DNA of 64,000 nucleotides, taken from NCBI GenBank assembly GCA_944739405.2, contig OX123186.2:34829551-34893550 (forward strand), written 5' to 3'. The first letter of the stretch is position 1, and each line of letters opens with the position of its first letter. Both the position numbers and the translations under genes were made by a program. The notes under the pieces are model-generated. The model did no database searches. It saw only the letters and a list, made by a program, of their open reading frames with translations, and was not told the origin of the DNA. The DNA is from Euclidia mi. Lineage: Eukaryota > Arthropoda > Insecta > Lepidoptera > Erebidae. Shown in pieces: positions 1 to 10,581 of this stretch.

Positions 1-47
1 TCCAGATAACCGACCTCTACTTGGGCGAAGCCGCGAGCAAAAGCTAG
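1..47 (+). mobile_element. 3' end of a non-autonomous Helitron
   Basis: The sequence ends gcgaagccgcgagcaaaagCTAG followed by T. This is the GC-rich sub-terminal stretch and CTAG terminus usual for lepidopteran Helitrons. The same terminus recurs at 16710-16713 and 27213-27216 and, without CTAG, near 10390, always at the same place in the duplicated segment. The 5' part lies outside the window. Confidence 0.6.
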
Positions 48-85
48 TTTAACCGTAAAGGTAAAAACCGATTTACATTCTATGC

Positions 86-280
86 ATGCTCACGAATTGT
101 GTGAACTACATGCATTATACTGTGGATCTGTTAGTGACTGACTCGTGTGCACATTTCGATGTTCTGTTCACGGGGTCTACCGACACGTTTGTGACTGCTA
201 ACATTATACGAATGGCAATGAATGTTTTGCTAAAATTAGGCGTGTTTTTAGTAACTAATTTAGAACATTTACATAACTGA
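86..280 (+). other. Short reading frame conserved between segment copies
   Basis: A 64-codon frame starting at ATG. Related frames occur at 10432-10614 and from about 16755 and 27250; all share 'YTVDLLV' or a close variant followed by a Ser/Asp-rich stretch. Copy 3 has an in-frame stop (V*LRVG) and copy 4 is frameshifted. I recognise no domain. The simplest reading is that the similarity follows from the DNA duplication, not from selection on a peptide. Confidence 0.15.
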
Positions 281-1860
281 ATGAGTTGTTAGCCGAATAC
301 CATGTTCAATAGAATTAGTTTTGCATACTATGTGCAAATGCTTTAAGCGCGGGTACAATACACAGGTACAGCATATATGTATATCTTGTGTTGTATTAAA
401 AGAAAGATGTCGGCTCGGCGACACCTAATCTAAATCCAATCCTAAATAATCTAAATTATGGTTTGATTTTCTATTAGAAATAGTGTTGTCCATTGGGCTT
501 AAACTCGCAAACTCCCGAGTGTTCGCAAGCTATTGAGTACACTTATACCGCGTTACCGATGAGGAAAATACAATCATTATTACAACATCTACGCCCATCT
601 TGTTCTCTATACATTAACAACCGACGTTAAAATAACAAACTTTCGAACAAACACACTCAAAAACGAACACACTCGCACACAGCCGACTACTTCCGCTCTC
701 AACTTCGAAGTTACGCAAACAACTCTTATTCAACGATATTTATTTTCCTTAAAGTTCTCTGACTACACTTAGCTACTTCATACGGCTGAAATAGCATCGA
801 CGTTAAACGTTAAGTACTTAGTTTGCAACAGCATCGGGTTCTGCACGAGTTGTTTATTTCCAAGATCAGGATACTACTTAAAAGTGATTTCTTCAGTCTG
901 TATCTTTGTGAAATACGGCAGTTGCTGGAAATCAAGAAATTGAAAAAAAGTTTTTTGAAAAATTCTATTCTTTATTTATTTTATCATTTTTAATTATTCT
1001 CCTAGCTCATAGTATGCCTGGGTTAATGTTGATTGTTTTTCTGTTTAAGTATAATTTAAAATACACTGATAGGCTATAATTTGCTTCGGGAGTAAATACT
1101 CGTAATTTAATTTCGTGTCACACGAGATAGACCACACTAAACTCACAAAATATCGATCACTTTAGGTTAGAATCAAGATTTTTTTGGCCAAAATCTATCA
1201 ATCAAACATATATATAAAATTATTGACAATACTCGTGTATTTTTTTAGTAGGTATATCACGTGTAATTGAAATTTCTAATCGTACTCGCCGAGAACTTAT
1301 CGCACATGTAACGCATATTTTTCCACAATCTGTGGAGAACCCTCTGAAATGTATACCATATTGATCAATAAATACTTGTTGTCCATCACACTTTTACGCT
1401 CGTCATCGCGTCATCGCGTATGAGCTCAGTGTTTTGTGGTAATATTTGGTAAATTGATTTTCTTTTGCTTTCAGCTTGTTGTGAATATGAATATTGAGTC
1501 GCCGATGCATAGTTAATTTAATGGACCGCAGTGAGTCGATATGATCATAATGTACGATCAAATAAAGCACAATATAATAAAGAAATACTGCATAAGTTTC
1601 TTGCTGTTTTATTTAAAGACTATAATATAACATCCCGATAAGCTATTTATTACTGTAAAATTTCGTTTCTGTACTAGGAAAAGTCTCAACTCACGCGCGA
1701 CGTAATGGACAGAAATTACCTGTAGAGACGAGAGAAGTTTTTGAATGCATGGAAGTCGCAGCAATCACAACATAGCGCTGAGTGTTGGGCCAATTTGATT
1801 ACTTTTTACCCTCCACTAAGATTGGCAAAGATCCTCGTGCTAACAGGGACCGAAGGCTTA

Positions 1861-1965
1861 ACGTGCTCTTTGTTGCATGGAGCAAGCGATAACTAACCAT
1901 TTAATACGCACATAACTTCGAAAAGTCAGTGGTGCGCACCGTGGTTTGAACCCGACACCTTCGGC
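1861..1965 (-). repeat. tRNA-derived SINE relic
   Basis: Read on the minus strand it has a degenerate B box (cgggttcaaaccac) followed by 'cttttcgaagttatgtgcgta', matching the head of the complete SINE at 58341-58714. An equivalent relic sits at 14165-14300 in copy 2, so it inserted before the segment was duplicated. Confidence 0.55.
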
Positions 1966-2648
1966 ACAGAAATCTTTGATTTTTGCCATTTTATATCAAC
2001 CTTAATATTAAACTTGTTTCCAGTCTGAACGAATTTAGTTTCGAATAATTCTTTACCCCAGGGGTAGGTCCTGAATTGTCCAAGATTATGCTGACTAGGA
2101 TCAACTACTTGTAGGTGAAATAATATTTGGGTTGTATAAATAGTGTGAAAAGGCTGATGATAAAAATAACATTGCAAAACTAACATACATTTTTACTTAT
2201 CACAACTGAAACATAGCGATTTTGCAGTTCGTGTATTGGTCGGTACATATCTGACGGAAGATGCGTCGCGTATTTTCGGTCGCGTAACGCCAAAACGGAC
2301 AAATATATAATAAAACATTCAATCTTTCACACCTAACCGAAGCATTTCTCAATAATTGAGGTATCCAACAATAAAAAATATAAAAAATCGGACCAATAGT
2401 TTCTAAGCTAGCTTTATCATCTTCAAATCATTTTCCGATGTTTAAATAACTGTGGGAAATAGAAGAGAGCGAGTGTAAAGTTTTCTTTCCGTACATGTCA
2501 TTTATCAAAAATATAATGTACAACGAAGTATGGCTTTGACTATCACATGCGATAAAATTACGAGAACAGTTTTTTTTTTATTTCAGGTCATAACAATATT
2601 GTTTGTGTAACAGACAAAAGTCACAAAGGAGGTTTTAATTTTTTTTTT

Positions 2649-3413
2649 ACCCGGGGTCATGGGGGTGAAATAGTGTTACATGGACGTTGGGGTGGGTCTC
2701 ACAGACCCGTTTATTAGATATTAGTTATTTCAATACTTTAGGAATGAAAAATATTATATTTATTAGTGTTTAGTTTTTTAGGTATTCATGTAAATAAATA
2801 AAAGAAAACATTATATTATATCATGTTTTAAACAGATTTCTTAGACCATTTAAAAATAAACGACCAATGTTAACAAAATCTTTCCCTTCTACTTAAATGT
2901 TACTCTATTATTAATTAACAATCAGTCTTAATGTTTTTATGTCACTTTTTTGTAGTAAACTAGATTATCTATAAGAAAAAGCCGTGAAAAAAGACTCTTG
3001 TAAAATCGACAGAATATGCTGTGTGTCTTCTCGGTCCATTTTTTAGATATACCTACAAAAACATAAATAAAATATTTTGAACTGTATATAAGCAACTTAA
3101 ATCGTAAACAAGAACAAAAAAAAACAAATATTAAAGCATAAATACACAGTAAACAATTGTAATAATATGTATACAAAATGGCGCGAAATTGTTACACTAC
3201 CTGCGGGAATGGGTCTCACATACCTTATTCAACTTTGTGCACGTGTAACTTCCACTGCGGCTGTGCCACGACTAACATGTTACTTGAGACGCATAGAACA
3301 ACTCAATAGCTCCAGCTACTGAGAAGAACGGCAACGTTGCACGCATAGTAACAGAACTAGAAACGCAATAAAATGTGACGGGTCGCACAGACCCAACCCC
3401 CATGACGCCGGGT
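2649..3413. mobile_element. MITE-like insertion with 18-bp inverted ends
   Basis: The left end reads ACCCGGGGTCATGGGGGT. The right end, reverse complemented, reads ACCCGGCGTCATGGGGGT, one mismatch in 18. Copy 2 of the segment runs uninterrupted through the equivalent place (about 15060-15110), so this is an insertion of about 765 bp. The motif GGGTCTCACAGACCC near the left end recurs as GGGTCGCACAGACCC near the right end. There is no coding capacity. I could not define the target duplication because the left flank is a T run. Confidence 0.6.
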
Positions 3414-4048
3414 GACGCCCAATGTCGGGCGACTTTACAAACGCAACATACAATCGCAACTATTCATAAAAAAATAAAGAAATAAAGAGGAATTTATTTC
3501 TGCATTTTGGTTGTTTACAACACTTATACAAGTCATAACCCTATTCAGGATGATGCCGGCTTTTCCTAGCTAAATAACTTCTTGAGAAAAAAAGGCCGCA
3601 AAAAAATCTGAGTCATCGTTTTTTTCTGTCATTTCATTATATTTCATCTGTACGTTTATATTCTTTTGAAGTCCAAACATAATAGGTTTAGATGCGAGTA
3701 CAATGCAGGATATCATCTGACGCTTATAACTGACTCAGCCCACTGATAACATACAAATCCAACAACATATTTATAATTAGAGCGAGAAGATTCGTTTGAT
3801 GTAAATGTAATAACCATGTATCTTCCTGTTAAAATACTAAAACATTTTTTCTGATAAAAATTAAAGCTGGGGCTTTTTAATGAGCAACCTTGAGTTCACA
3901 ATAAAATTATACCAAATGCCTGAGTAATCAAAGTTGATTTAGCTATGATCATAATATAAAAAATAAAGCAAACAATAAAATCCGTGCTCAAACTTCCTTG
4001 AAGCAATGTTTCCTCGTAGTTCAGGTAATGCAAAGTGTTTAAAATACC

Positions 4049-4550
4049 TTGAAACTTGCATGCCTAATAAAAGAGTATCATACACTTTATGTACAATTCA
4101 AGCAGAAAATAATGCACAAAGTAAAGTTCTTTAAAAGCCACAGAGCTCCTTACATTGATGTTAAATTGCAATCAGACATCTATAGAAAAAGAATCAAATT
4201 AATAGAAGCACTCAAAACCCGCAACCCTTACAAAAAACTATAAACATCGGGAAAACAGGATAAGAGGCTTTTAAGAAGAAATCCGATCGACGCTAAGAGT
4301 ATATTGAGACAAATAGAACGAATTGAGGGGAAGCTGTCTATGCCCAAGAATATTGCTTCCTCGGATACCTTTTACGATTTCATATTTGGAATTTCGTTCG
4401 GGAACTAATGGAGCGTGGTGTGAAATTTGTTTCAAATTGTGTTCCAATTTGAAGGATTTGAGAAATAGAATCTGTTTTGTGACGTTTGCAGTAATCACAA
4501 TTGGAATGTGGAATAATATATCCTATCATAGAATACGAAACGTTTACTGA
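4049..4550 (+). pseudogene. Decayed unidentified coding region, copy 1
   Basis: A 64-codon frame (4049-4243) ends in '...TRNPYKKL' and stop. The same translation theme resumes as '...RRNPIDAKSILRQIERIEG' and 'KLSMPKNIASSDTFYDF', and after a one-base shift as 'WCEICFKLCSNLKDLRNRIC'. Homologues lie at 15716-15960 (with a nonsense change in 'RQIE*IEG') and 26311-26608 (open for 94 codons). Lys/Arg-rich amphipathic text followed by a Cys-rich, then hydrophobic stretch suggests former protein-coding sequence. I do not recognise the family; a host exon or transposon fragment are both possible. Confidence 0.3.
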
Positions 4551-5194
4551 ATAACTTACTTCAGAACAATTTGCATACTGATGAATATGTGTATACTTAG
4601 CTATTAAGGACGCGTTTACGCTTGTATCAAAAAACCACATATTTCCGGTACATTTTACGACAATTTTAGATAATAACTAATAAAACTAATGATTACGATA
4701 AATTGATTACTTTTTTATCTATAAATAAATTTGAAAATAATTAAAAAATATTTAATTAATATTAATGTAAAATCGATTCGAAACGGCCTCTTAAATCAAA
4801 AATAGGCATATACTGCTATTTTTGGGTACAATTTTCTCTCTATTTTTACATTTATTTAGATTTTCAAAGATAGAATAGGGTAGTAAATATAGTCAACTCA
4901 AAAAAAAATTGATTACTTTTTTTCAAAATATTGTAAATTGACTCAAAAAAAGCAAAAAATCATCTTACATTTTTCTTCTATTTTGCTCGCATACGTGTGT
5001 CTTAATATGTGGCAATAAGGTTCGTTTTATTTAGCCACTTTCTTGATTTATATATCCAAATTCTGCAATGAGATCTCAGTCTGCGCTTGAGCGCCGTCGG
5101 GAGTGGACTCTATGTCGCTTGTCGCTGCAGCCCGAAGACGAAAAAAGCAATATACGAATACAAAATATTCGCTAAAATCAATTTGATACTTCTC

Positions 5195-5395
5195 GTATTC
5201 TGTGCGAATTTCGTACAAGTAAATTTCTTTTATATAAATGGACATTATTACTTTATTTTCTCCGTTATGTTGAGTCAGGATATATTTCGGTATTTAGATA
5301 TTATTTTGTTTCTTGCGTTGAAAATGAAATCTGGTAAGATTATCTGGACTGATGGTATACCATCCCGTTCAAGTGTTGCGACTGGAACTCATAAA
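5195..5395 (+). repeat. Inverted shoulder of the foldback element, left
   Basis: This roughly 200-bp non-tandem stretch is nearly identical to the reverse complement of 8945-9150. Shared blocks include 'atggacattattactttatt', 'tcggtatttagatattattt' and 'actgatggtataccatccc'. Similarity fades outward of about 5195. It joins the first, most divergent 120-bp unit. Confidence 0.8.
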
Positions 5396-7815
5396 AGAGT
5401 AGACCTAGTTATGCCAGGTTGGGGCTCATTTTATTTGTTTTGGTGAGACCCTACCACTGGTACTAGTGAAGTAACCTTCCAAGGTTATTAGATGAGTCTT
5501 ACTGGTACTCTTATGTGAGTAGAGCTAGGCATGCCGAGTTTGGGCTTATTTTGTTTGTACATAAGAGACCCTACCACTGGAACTTATGAAGTAACCTTCC
5601 AGGGTTATTCAATGACTCTTGCTGGTACTCATGTGTGAGTAGAGCTAGGCATGCCGAGTTTGGGCTCATTTTGTTTGTACATAAGAGACCCTACCACTGC
5701 ATTTTATGAAGTAACCTTCCAGGGTTATTCAATGACTCTTACTGGTACTCATATGTCAGTACAGCTAGACATGCCGAGTTTGGGTTCATTTTGTTTGTAC
5801 ATAAGTGACCCTACCACTGGAACTTATGAAGTAACCTTCCAGGGTTATTCGATGACTCTTGCTGGTACTCATATGTGAGTAGAGTTAGGCATGTCGAGTT
5901 TGGGCTCATTTTGTTTGTACATAAGAGACCCTACCACTGGAACTTATGAAGTAACCTTCCAGGGTTATTCAATGACTCTTGCTGGTACTCATGTGTGAGT
6001 AAAGCTACTCATGCCGAGTTTGGGCTCATTTTGTTTGTACATAAGAGACCCTACCACTGCATTTTACGAAGTAACCTTCCAGGGTTATTCAATGACTCTT
6101 ACTGGTACTCATATGTCAGTAGAAATAGGCATGCCGAGTTTGTGTTCATTTTGTTTGTACATAAGTGACCCTACCACTGGAACTTATGAAGTAACCTTCC
6201 AGGGTTATTCGATGACTCTTGCTGGTACTCATATGTGAGTAGAGCTAGGCATGCCGAGTTTGGGCTCATTTTGTTTGTACATAAGAGACCCTACCACTGG
6301 AACTTATGAAGTAACCTTCCAGGGTTATTCAATGACTCTTGCTGGTACTCATGTGTGAGTAGAGCTAGGCATGCCGAGTTTGGGCTCATTTTGTTTGTAC
6401 ATAAGAGACCCTACCACTGGAACTTATGAGGTAACCTTCCAGGGTTATTCAATGACTCTTGCTGGTACTCATGTGTGAGTAGAGCTAGGCATGCCGAGTT
6501 TGGGCTCATTTTGTTTGTACTTAAGAGATCCTACCACTGCATTTTATGATGTAACCTTCCAGGGTTATTCAATGAATCTTACTGGTACTCATATGTCAGT
6601 AGAGCTAGACATGCCGAGTTTGGGTTCATTTTGTTTGTACATAAGTGACCCTACCACTGGAACTTATGAAGTAACCTTCCAGGGTTATTCAATGACTCTT
6701 GCTGGTACTCATGTGTGAGTCGAGCTAGGCATGCCGAGTTTGGGCTCATTTTGTTTGTACATAAGAGACCCTACCACTGCATTTTATGAAGTAACCTTCC
6801 AGGGTTATTCAATGACTCTTACTGGTACTCATATGTCAGTAGAGCTAGGCATGCCGAGTTTGGGTTCATTTTGTTTGTACATAAGAGACCCTACCACTGG
6901 AACTCATGAAGTAACCTTCCATGGTCATTCAATGACTCTTGCTGGTACTCATGTGTGAGTAGAGCTAGGCATGCCGAGTTTGGGCTCATTTTGTTTGTAC
7001 ATAAGAGCCCCTACCACTGGAACTTATGAGGTAACCTTCCAGGGTTATTCAATGACTCTTGCTGGTACTCATGTGTGAGTAGAGCTAGGCATGCCGAGTT
7101 TGGGCTCATTTTGTTTGTACATAAGAGACCCTACCACTGGAACTTATGAGGTAACCTTCCAGGGTTATTCAATGTCTCTTGCTGGTACTCATGTGTGAAT
7201 AGAGCTAGGCATGCCGAGTTTGGGCTCATTTTGTTTGTACATAAGAGACCCTACCACTGGAACTTATGAAGTAACCTTCCATGGTCATTCAATGACTCTT
7301 GCTGGTACTCATGTGTGAGTAGAGCTAGGCATGCCGAGTTTGGGCTCATTTTGTTTGTACATAAGAGACCTTACCACTGGAACTTATGAAGTAACCTTCC
7401 ATGGTCATTCAATGACTCTTGCTGGTACTCATGTGTGAGTAGAGCTAGGCATACCAAGTTTGGGCTCATTTTGTTTGTACTTAAGTGACCCTACCACTGC
7501 ATTTTATGATGTAACCTTCCAGGGTTATTCAATGAATCTTACTGGTACTCATATATCAGTAGAGCTAGGCATGCCGAGTTTGGGTTCATTTTGTTTGTAC
7601 ATAAGTGACCCTACCACTGGAACTTATGAAGTAACCTTCCAGGGTTATTCGATGACTCTTGCTGGTACTCATATGTGAGTAGAGCTAGGCATGCCGAGTT
7701 TGGGCTCATTTTGTTTGTACATAAGAGACCCTACCACTGGAACTTATGAAGTAACCTTTCAGGTTTTTCAGGTTTATTCGAAGACGCTTAGTGGTACTCA
7801 TATGTGAGTAGAGCT
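5396..7815 (+). repeat. 120-bp tandem array, forward arm, about 20 units
   Basis: Units of exactly 120 bp start near 5401, 5521, 5641 and so on; only the last, near 7681, has small indels. Two unit types alternate irregularly. Type A has 'accactgcatttta' and 'catatgtcagta'; type B has 'accactggaactta' and 'catgtgtgagta'. Type A units start near 5641, 6001, 6481, 6721 and 7441. Because 120 is a multiple of three, one frame stays open within each unit (...GSFCLYIRDPTTGTYEV...), with a TGA at every type B end and TCA (Ser) in type A. The resulting 72-75-codon frames are probably a by-product of the repeat period. Confidence 0.95.
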
Positions 7816-8944
7816 AGGTATGTTCCAGTGGTAGGGTCTCTGATGTTCATACAAAATGAGCCCAAACTCGGTATGCCTAGCTCTACTCACATATGAGTAC
7901 CAGCAAGAGTGATCGAATAACCCTTGAAGGTTACTTCATAAGTTCCAGTGGTAGGGTCTCTTATGTACAAACAATATGAGCCCAAACTCGGCATGCCTAG
8001 CTCTACTCACATATGAGAACCAGCAAGAGTCATTGAATAACCCTGAAAGGTTACTTCATAAGTTGCAGTGGTTGGGTCTCTTATGTACAAATAAAATGAG
8101 CCCAAACTCGGCATGCCTAGCTCTACTCACATATAAGAACCAGCAATAGTCATCGAATAACCCTGGAAGGTTACTTCATAAGTTTCAGTGGTTGGGTCTC
8201 TTATGTACAAACAAAATGAGCCCAAACTCGGCATGCTTAGCTCTACTCACATATAAGAACCAGCAATAGTCATCGAATAACCCTGGAAGGTTACTTCATA
8301 AGTTTCAGTGGTTGGGTCTCTTATGTACAAACAAAATGAGCCCAAACTCGGCATGCCTAGCTCTACTCACATATAAGAACCAGCAATAGTCATCGAATAA
8401 CCCTGGAAGGTTACTTCATAAGTTTCAGTGGTTGGGTCTCTTATGTACAAACAAAATGAGCCCAAACTCGGCATGCCTAGCTCTACTCACATATAAGAAC
8501 CAGCAATAGTCATCGAATAACCCTGGAAGGTTACTTCATAAGTTTCAGTGGTAGGGTCTCTCATGTACAAACAAAATGAGCCCAAACTCGGCATGCCGAG
8601 CTCTACTCACATTTGAGTACCAGCAAGTGTCATCTAATAACCCTGGAAGTTTACTTCATAAGTTTCTGTGGTAGGGTCTCTTATGTATAAACAAAATTAG
8701 CCCAAACTCGGCATGCCTAGCTCTACTCACATATGAGTACCAGCAAGAGTCATTGAATAACCCTGGAAGGTTACTTCATAAGTTGCAGTGGTAGGGTCTT
8801 TTATGTACAAACAAAATGAGCCCAAACTCGGCATGCCTAGCTCTACTCACATAAGAGTACCAGTAAGACTCATCGAATAACCTTGGAAGGTTACTTCACT
8901 AGTACCAGTGGTAGGGTCCCACTAAAACAAATAAAATGAGCCCC
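7816..8944 (-). repeat. 120-bp tandem array, reverse arm, about 9 units
   Basis: The same 120-bp unit in opposite orientation, meeting the forward arm near 7815-7820 with no spacer to speak of. The outermost unit mirrors the outermost forward unit ('ccctaccactggtactagtg'). Several consecutive inner units (about 8100-8520) are almost identical to one another and share variants rare or absent in the forward arm ('cccaaccactg', 'ttcttatatgtgag'). This implies homogenisation within each arm. Confidence 0.95.
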
Positions 8945-9150
8945 AACCTGGCATAACTAGGTCTACTCTTTTATGAGTTCCAGTCGCAACACTTGAATGG
9001 GATGGTATACCATCAGTCCACATAATCTTACCAGATTTCAACGCAAGAAATAAAATAATATCTAAATACCGAAATATATCCTGAATCAACATAATGGAAA
9101 AAATAAAGTAATAATGTCCATTTAGGTATATAAAAATAAGAAACTTATTT
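8945..9150 (-). repeat. Inverted shoulder of the foldback element, right
   Basis: Reverse-complement partner of 5195-5395, about 90 percent identical by eye. It differs by small indels (a missing 'atgaaa' and extra 'tat'/'ccta' bases) and scattered substitutions. Confidence 0.8.
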
Positions 9151-9763
9151 GTTCGTAATTTGCACAGCCAGGCATATAACACATAGATACATATCACAAA
9201 AAATTCTAAGTCTCAAAGTTATTTAGTTGAACTACATTTCCGCAAATTACCGTACGTAGTACGTACTGTTGCCGCCGTGTCGCTGTAGTGACGCGATTTT
9301 GTACCTACTAATTTTGTAAACGCGTCCTTAAGATTTGCAAAATTGTGGAGTAGGTATATCACAAATTTTCTTAAATAAGAAAATCTTCTAAACTTTTACG
9401 TTTTGTTACGCTACGACGCTGTTAACGTTTTTAGGATAAGCCGTCTTTACCTTCTTAGGTTTAAGACGAGTTTGTTGGACTGACGACTAAACTAACTAGT
9501 AGCGAAAATGAAAACGAAATCCTGACGGGGTTCTGAATACATTCACAAATTAGATTTTCTTTCAGAGAACTTTAACTGTGAAATTCTATGACCGTACCCA
9601 TCCGTCCAATGCATTTACGGAGCTTCCGACAAAAAGTGACGTAATAATTGTCATCATTATATGCGAGTTAAAGGATCTTACCACTATTATAAATGCGAAA
9701 GTATGTGAGGATTGATCCACGAATAAAAGGTTGTAACTTTATATTTATTTATTTTATTTATAG

Positions 9764-10012
9764 ACTCACGGCCAAAGGGGTAGGCAGAGGTGTAATATTA
9801 CAACCACATTTCGCCATGAAATTTTAGGTCCCACGTAATAGGGGGCGAGCCTATTGCTGCTACTGAGAATTCGGAAAAACCCAGTAACACTTTTGCCCGA
9901 GTCGGGAATCGAACCCGTCTCGGGTTCGATTCCCGTCCGATCAGCAGTCGCATACGCTATCCACTGAACCACGGAGGCAGTCTTTGTTGGGAAAGGTTGT
10001 AACTCTTTCATT
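9764..10012 (-). repeat. tRNA-containing SINE, reverse
   Basis: On the minus strand the order is tRNA-like part, then 'cagtgttactgggtttttcc', then 'attacgtgggacc', then a tail equivalent to 'tgcctaccccttcgggg'. It is the family of the complete SINE at 36031-36447. A second copy abuts it at 10020-10258. The B-box region has been turned into a palindrome (9904-9934). Confidence 0.7.
9904..9934. repeat. Perfect palindrome of two opposed B boxes
   Basis: GGGAATCGAACCCG, then TCT, then CGGGTTCGATTCCC: 14-bp perfect arms with a 3-base loop. Each arm contains a tRNA-type B box (GGTTCGATTCC), one on each strand. The neighbouring SINE copies have a single B box here. Confidence 0.9.
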
Positions 10013-10019
10013 TTTTTTT

Positions 10020-10258
10020 ATAGACTCACGCCTGTATCCCCGAAGGGGTAGGCAGAGGTGTAATATTACACCCACATTTCGCCATGAATTTTTAGGTCCC
10101 ACGTAATAGCGGGCGAGCCTATTGCCGTACCGGGCACATTACCAGACTCCGTGCTGCTACTGAGAATTTCCTAACGGAAAAACCCAATAACACTTTGCCC
10201 GACCCGGGAATCGAACCCGAGACCTCCCAATTTATGCCGCGAGACCAACGAGGCAGTC
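10020..10258 (-). repeat. tRNA-containing SINE, reverse (second copy)
   Basis: Tail 'agactcacgcctgtatccc' (reverse of the CTGCCTACCCC...GGCGTGAGTCT tail), then the body with 'cgtaccgggcacatt', and a tRNA-like head with 'gacccgggaatcgaacccga' at the far end. Directly adjacent to the copy at 9764-10012, either a second insertion or a local duplication. Confidence 0.75.
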
Positions 10259-10581
10259 TTTTATGCAAAAGCTACGAAATGGATTGTGTTGAAACTTAGC
10301 AACTATATAATTAGCTTATGCATCAGAATAACACATGGGCTACCTTTTATCCTATCAAACGACCTGTACTTGGGTGAAGCCGCGGACAAAATCTATAAGG
10401 GAAAAACGCATTTACATTATATGCGCACTGTGTGAAGAACATACCTTATACTGTGGATCTGTTAGTGAGTGACTCGCGTGCACATTTTGATGTTCAGTTC
10501 ACGGCGTTTACCTACACGTTTGTGACAGCTAACACTGTAGGCATGGCGATGAATGATTTGCTAAAAGTAGGCGACGTGTTT

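Larger units (their letters stand above)
4608..9327. mobile_element. Foldback-like element of inverted 120-bp arrays, TTAA-flanked
   Basis: The 4720-bp insertion starts GGACGCGTTTAC and ends GTAAACGCGTCC, a perfect 12-bp inverted repeat, with TTAA at both 4604-4607 and 9328-9331. Copies 2 and 3 of the segment are uninterrupted at the corresponding point, which confirms an insertion. TTAA duplication is typical of piggyBac-type transposition. The bases also allow a TA duplication with AGGACGCG ends, so a Tc1/mariner origin is not excluded. The interior has AT-rich shoulders, then about 20 forward and about 9 reverse copies of one 120-bp unit. I see no transposase, so it would be non-autonomous. 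Confidence 0.75.
48..10390 (+). repeat. Segmental duplication, copy 1
   Basis: Copy 1 of a tandem segment. Landmarks shared in order with copies 2 and 3 are: the block after the Helitron end (60-300), the block with 'taaactcgcaaactcccgag' (about 500), the block with 'gcgtatgagctcagtg' (about 1415), the decayed reading frame at 4049-4550, the 'ttacgctacgacgctgtt' block (9407) and the Helitron (9685-10390). Relative to copy 2 it lacks about 1.3 kb (equivalent of 12040-13370, which holds the TIL exon). It carries two insertions of its own, 2649-3413 and 4608-9327. Outside the listed features I see no gene here. Confidence 0.85.
9685..10390 (+). mobile_element. Non-autonomous Helitron interrupted by two SINE copies
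   Basis: It starts 'actattataaatgcgaaagt' and ends 'gtgaagccgcggacaaaat'; the CTAG end is mutated. The uninterrupted copy at 27018-27216 shows that about 500 bp of SINE sequence (9764-10258) was added inside. This Helitron lies at the join between segment copies. Confidence 0.65.

Noticed and set aside
5396..7815. A multigene family of 75-residue proteins
   Set aside because: All frames arise from one 120-bp tandem unit inside a transposon-like element. There are stops in most units and no independent start or splice structure.
5396..8944. CRISPR-like array
   Set aside because: There are no unique spacers between short repeats; the 120-bp units are contiguous and the context is eukaryotic.
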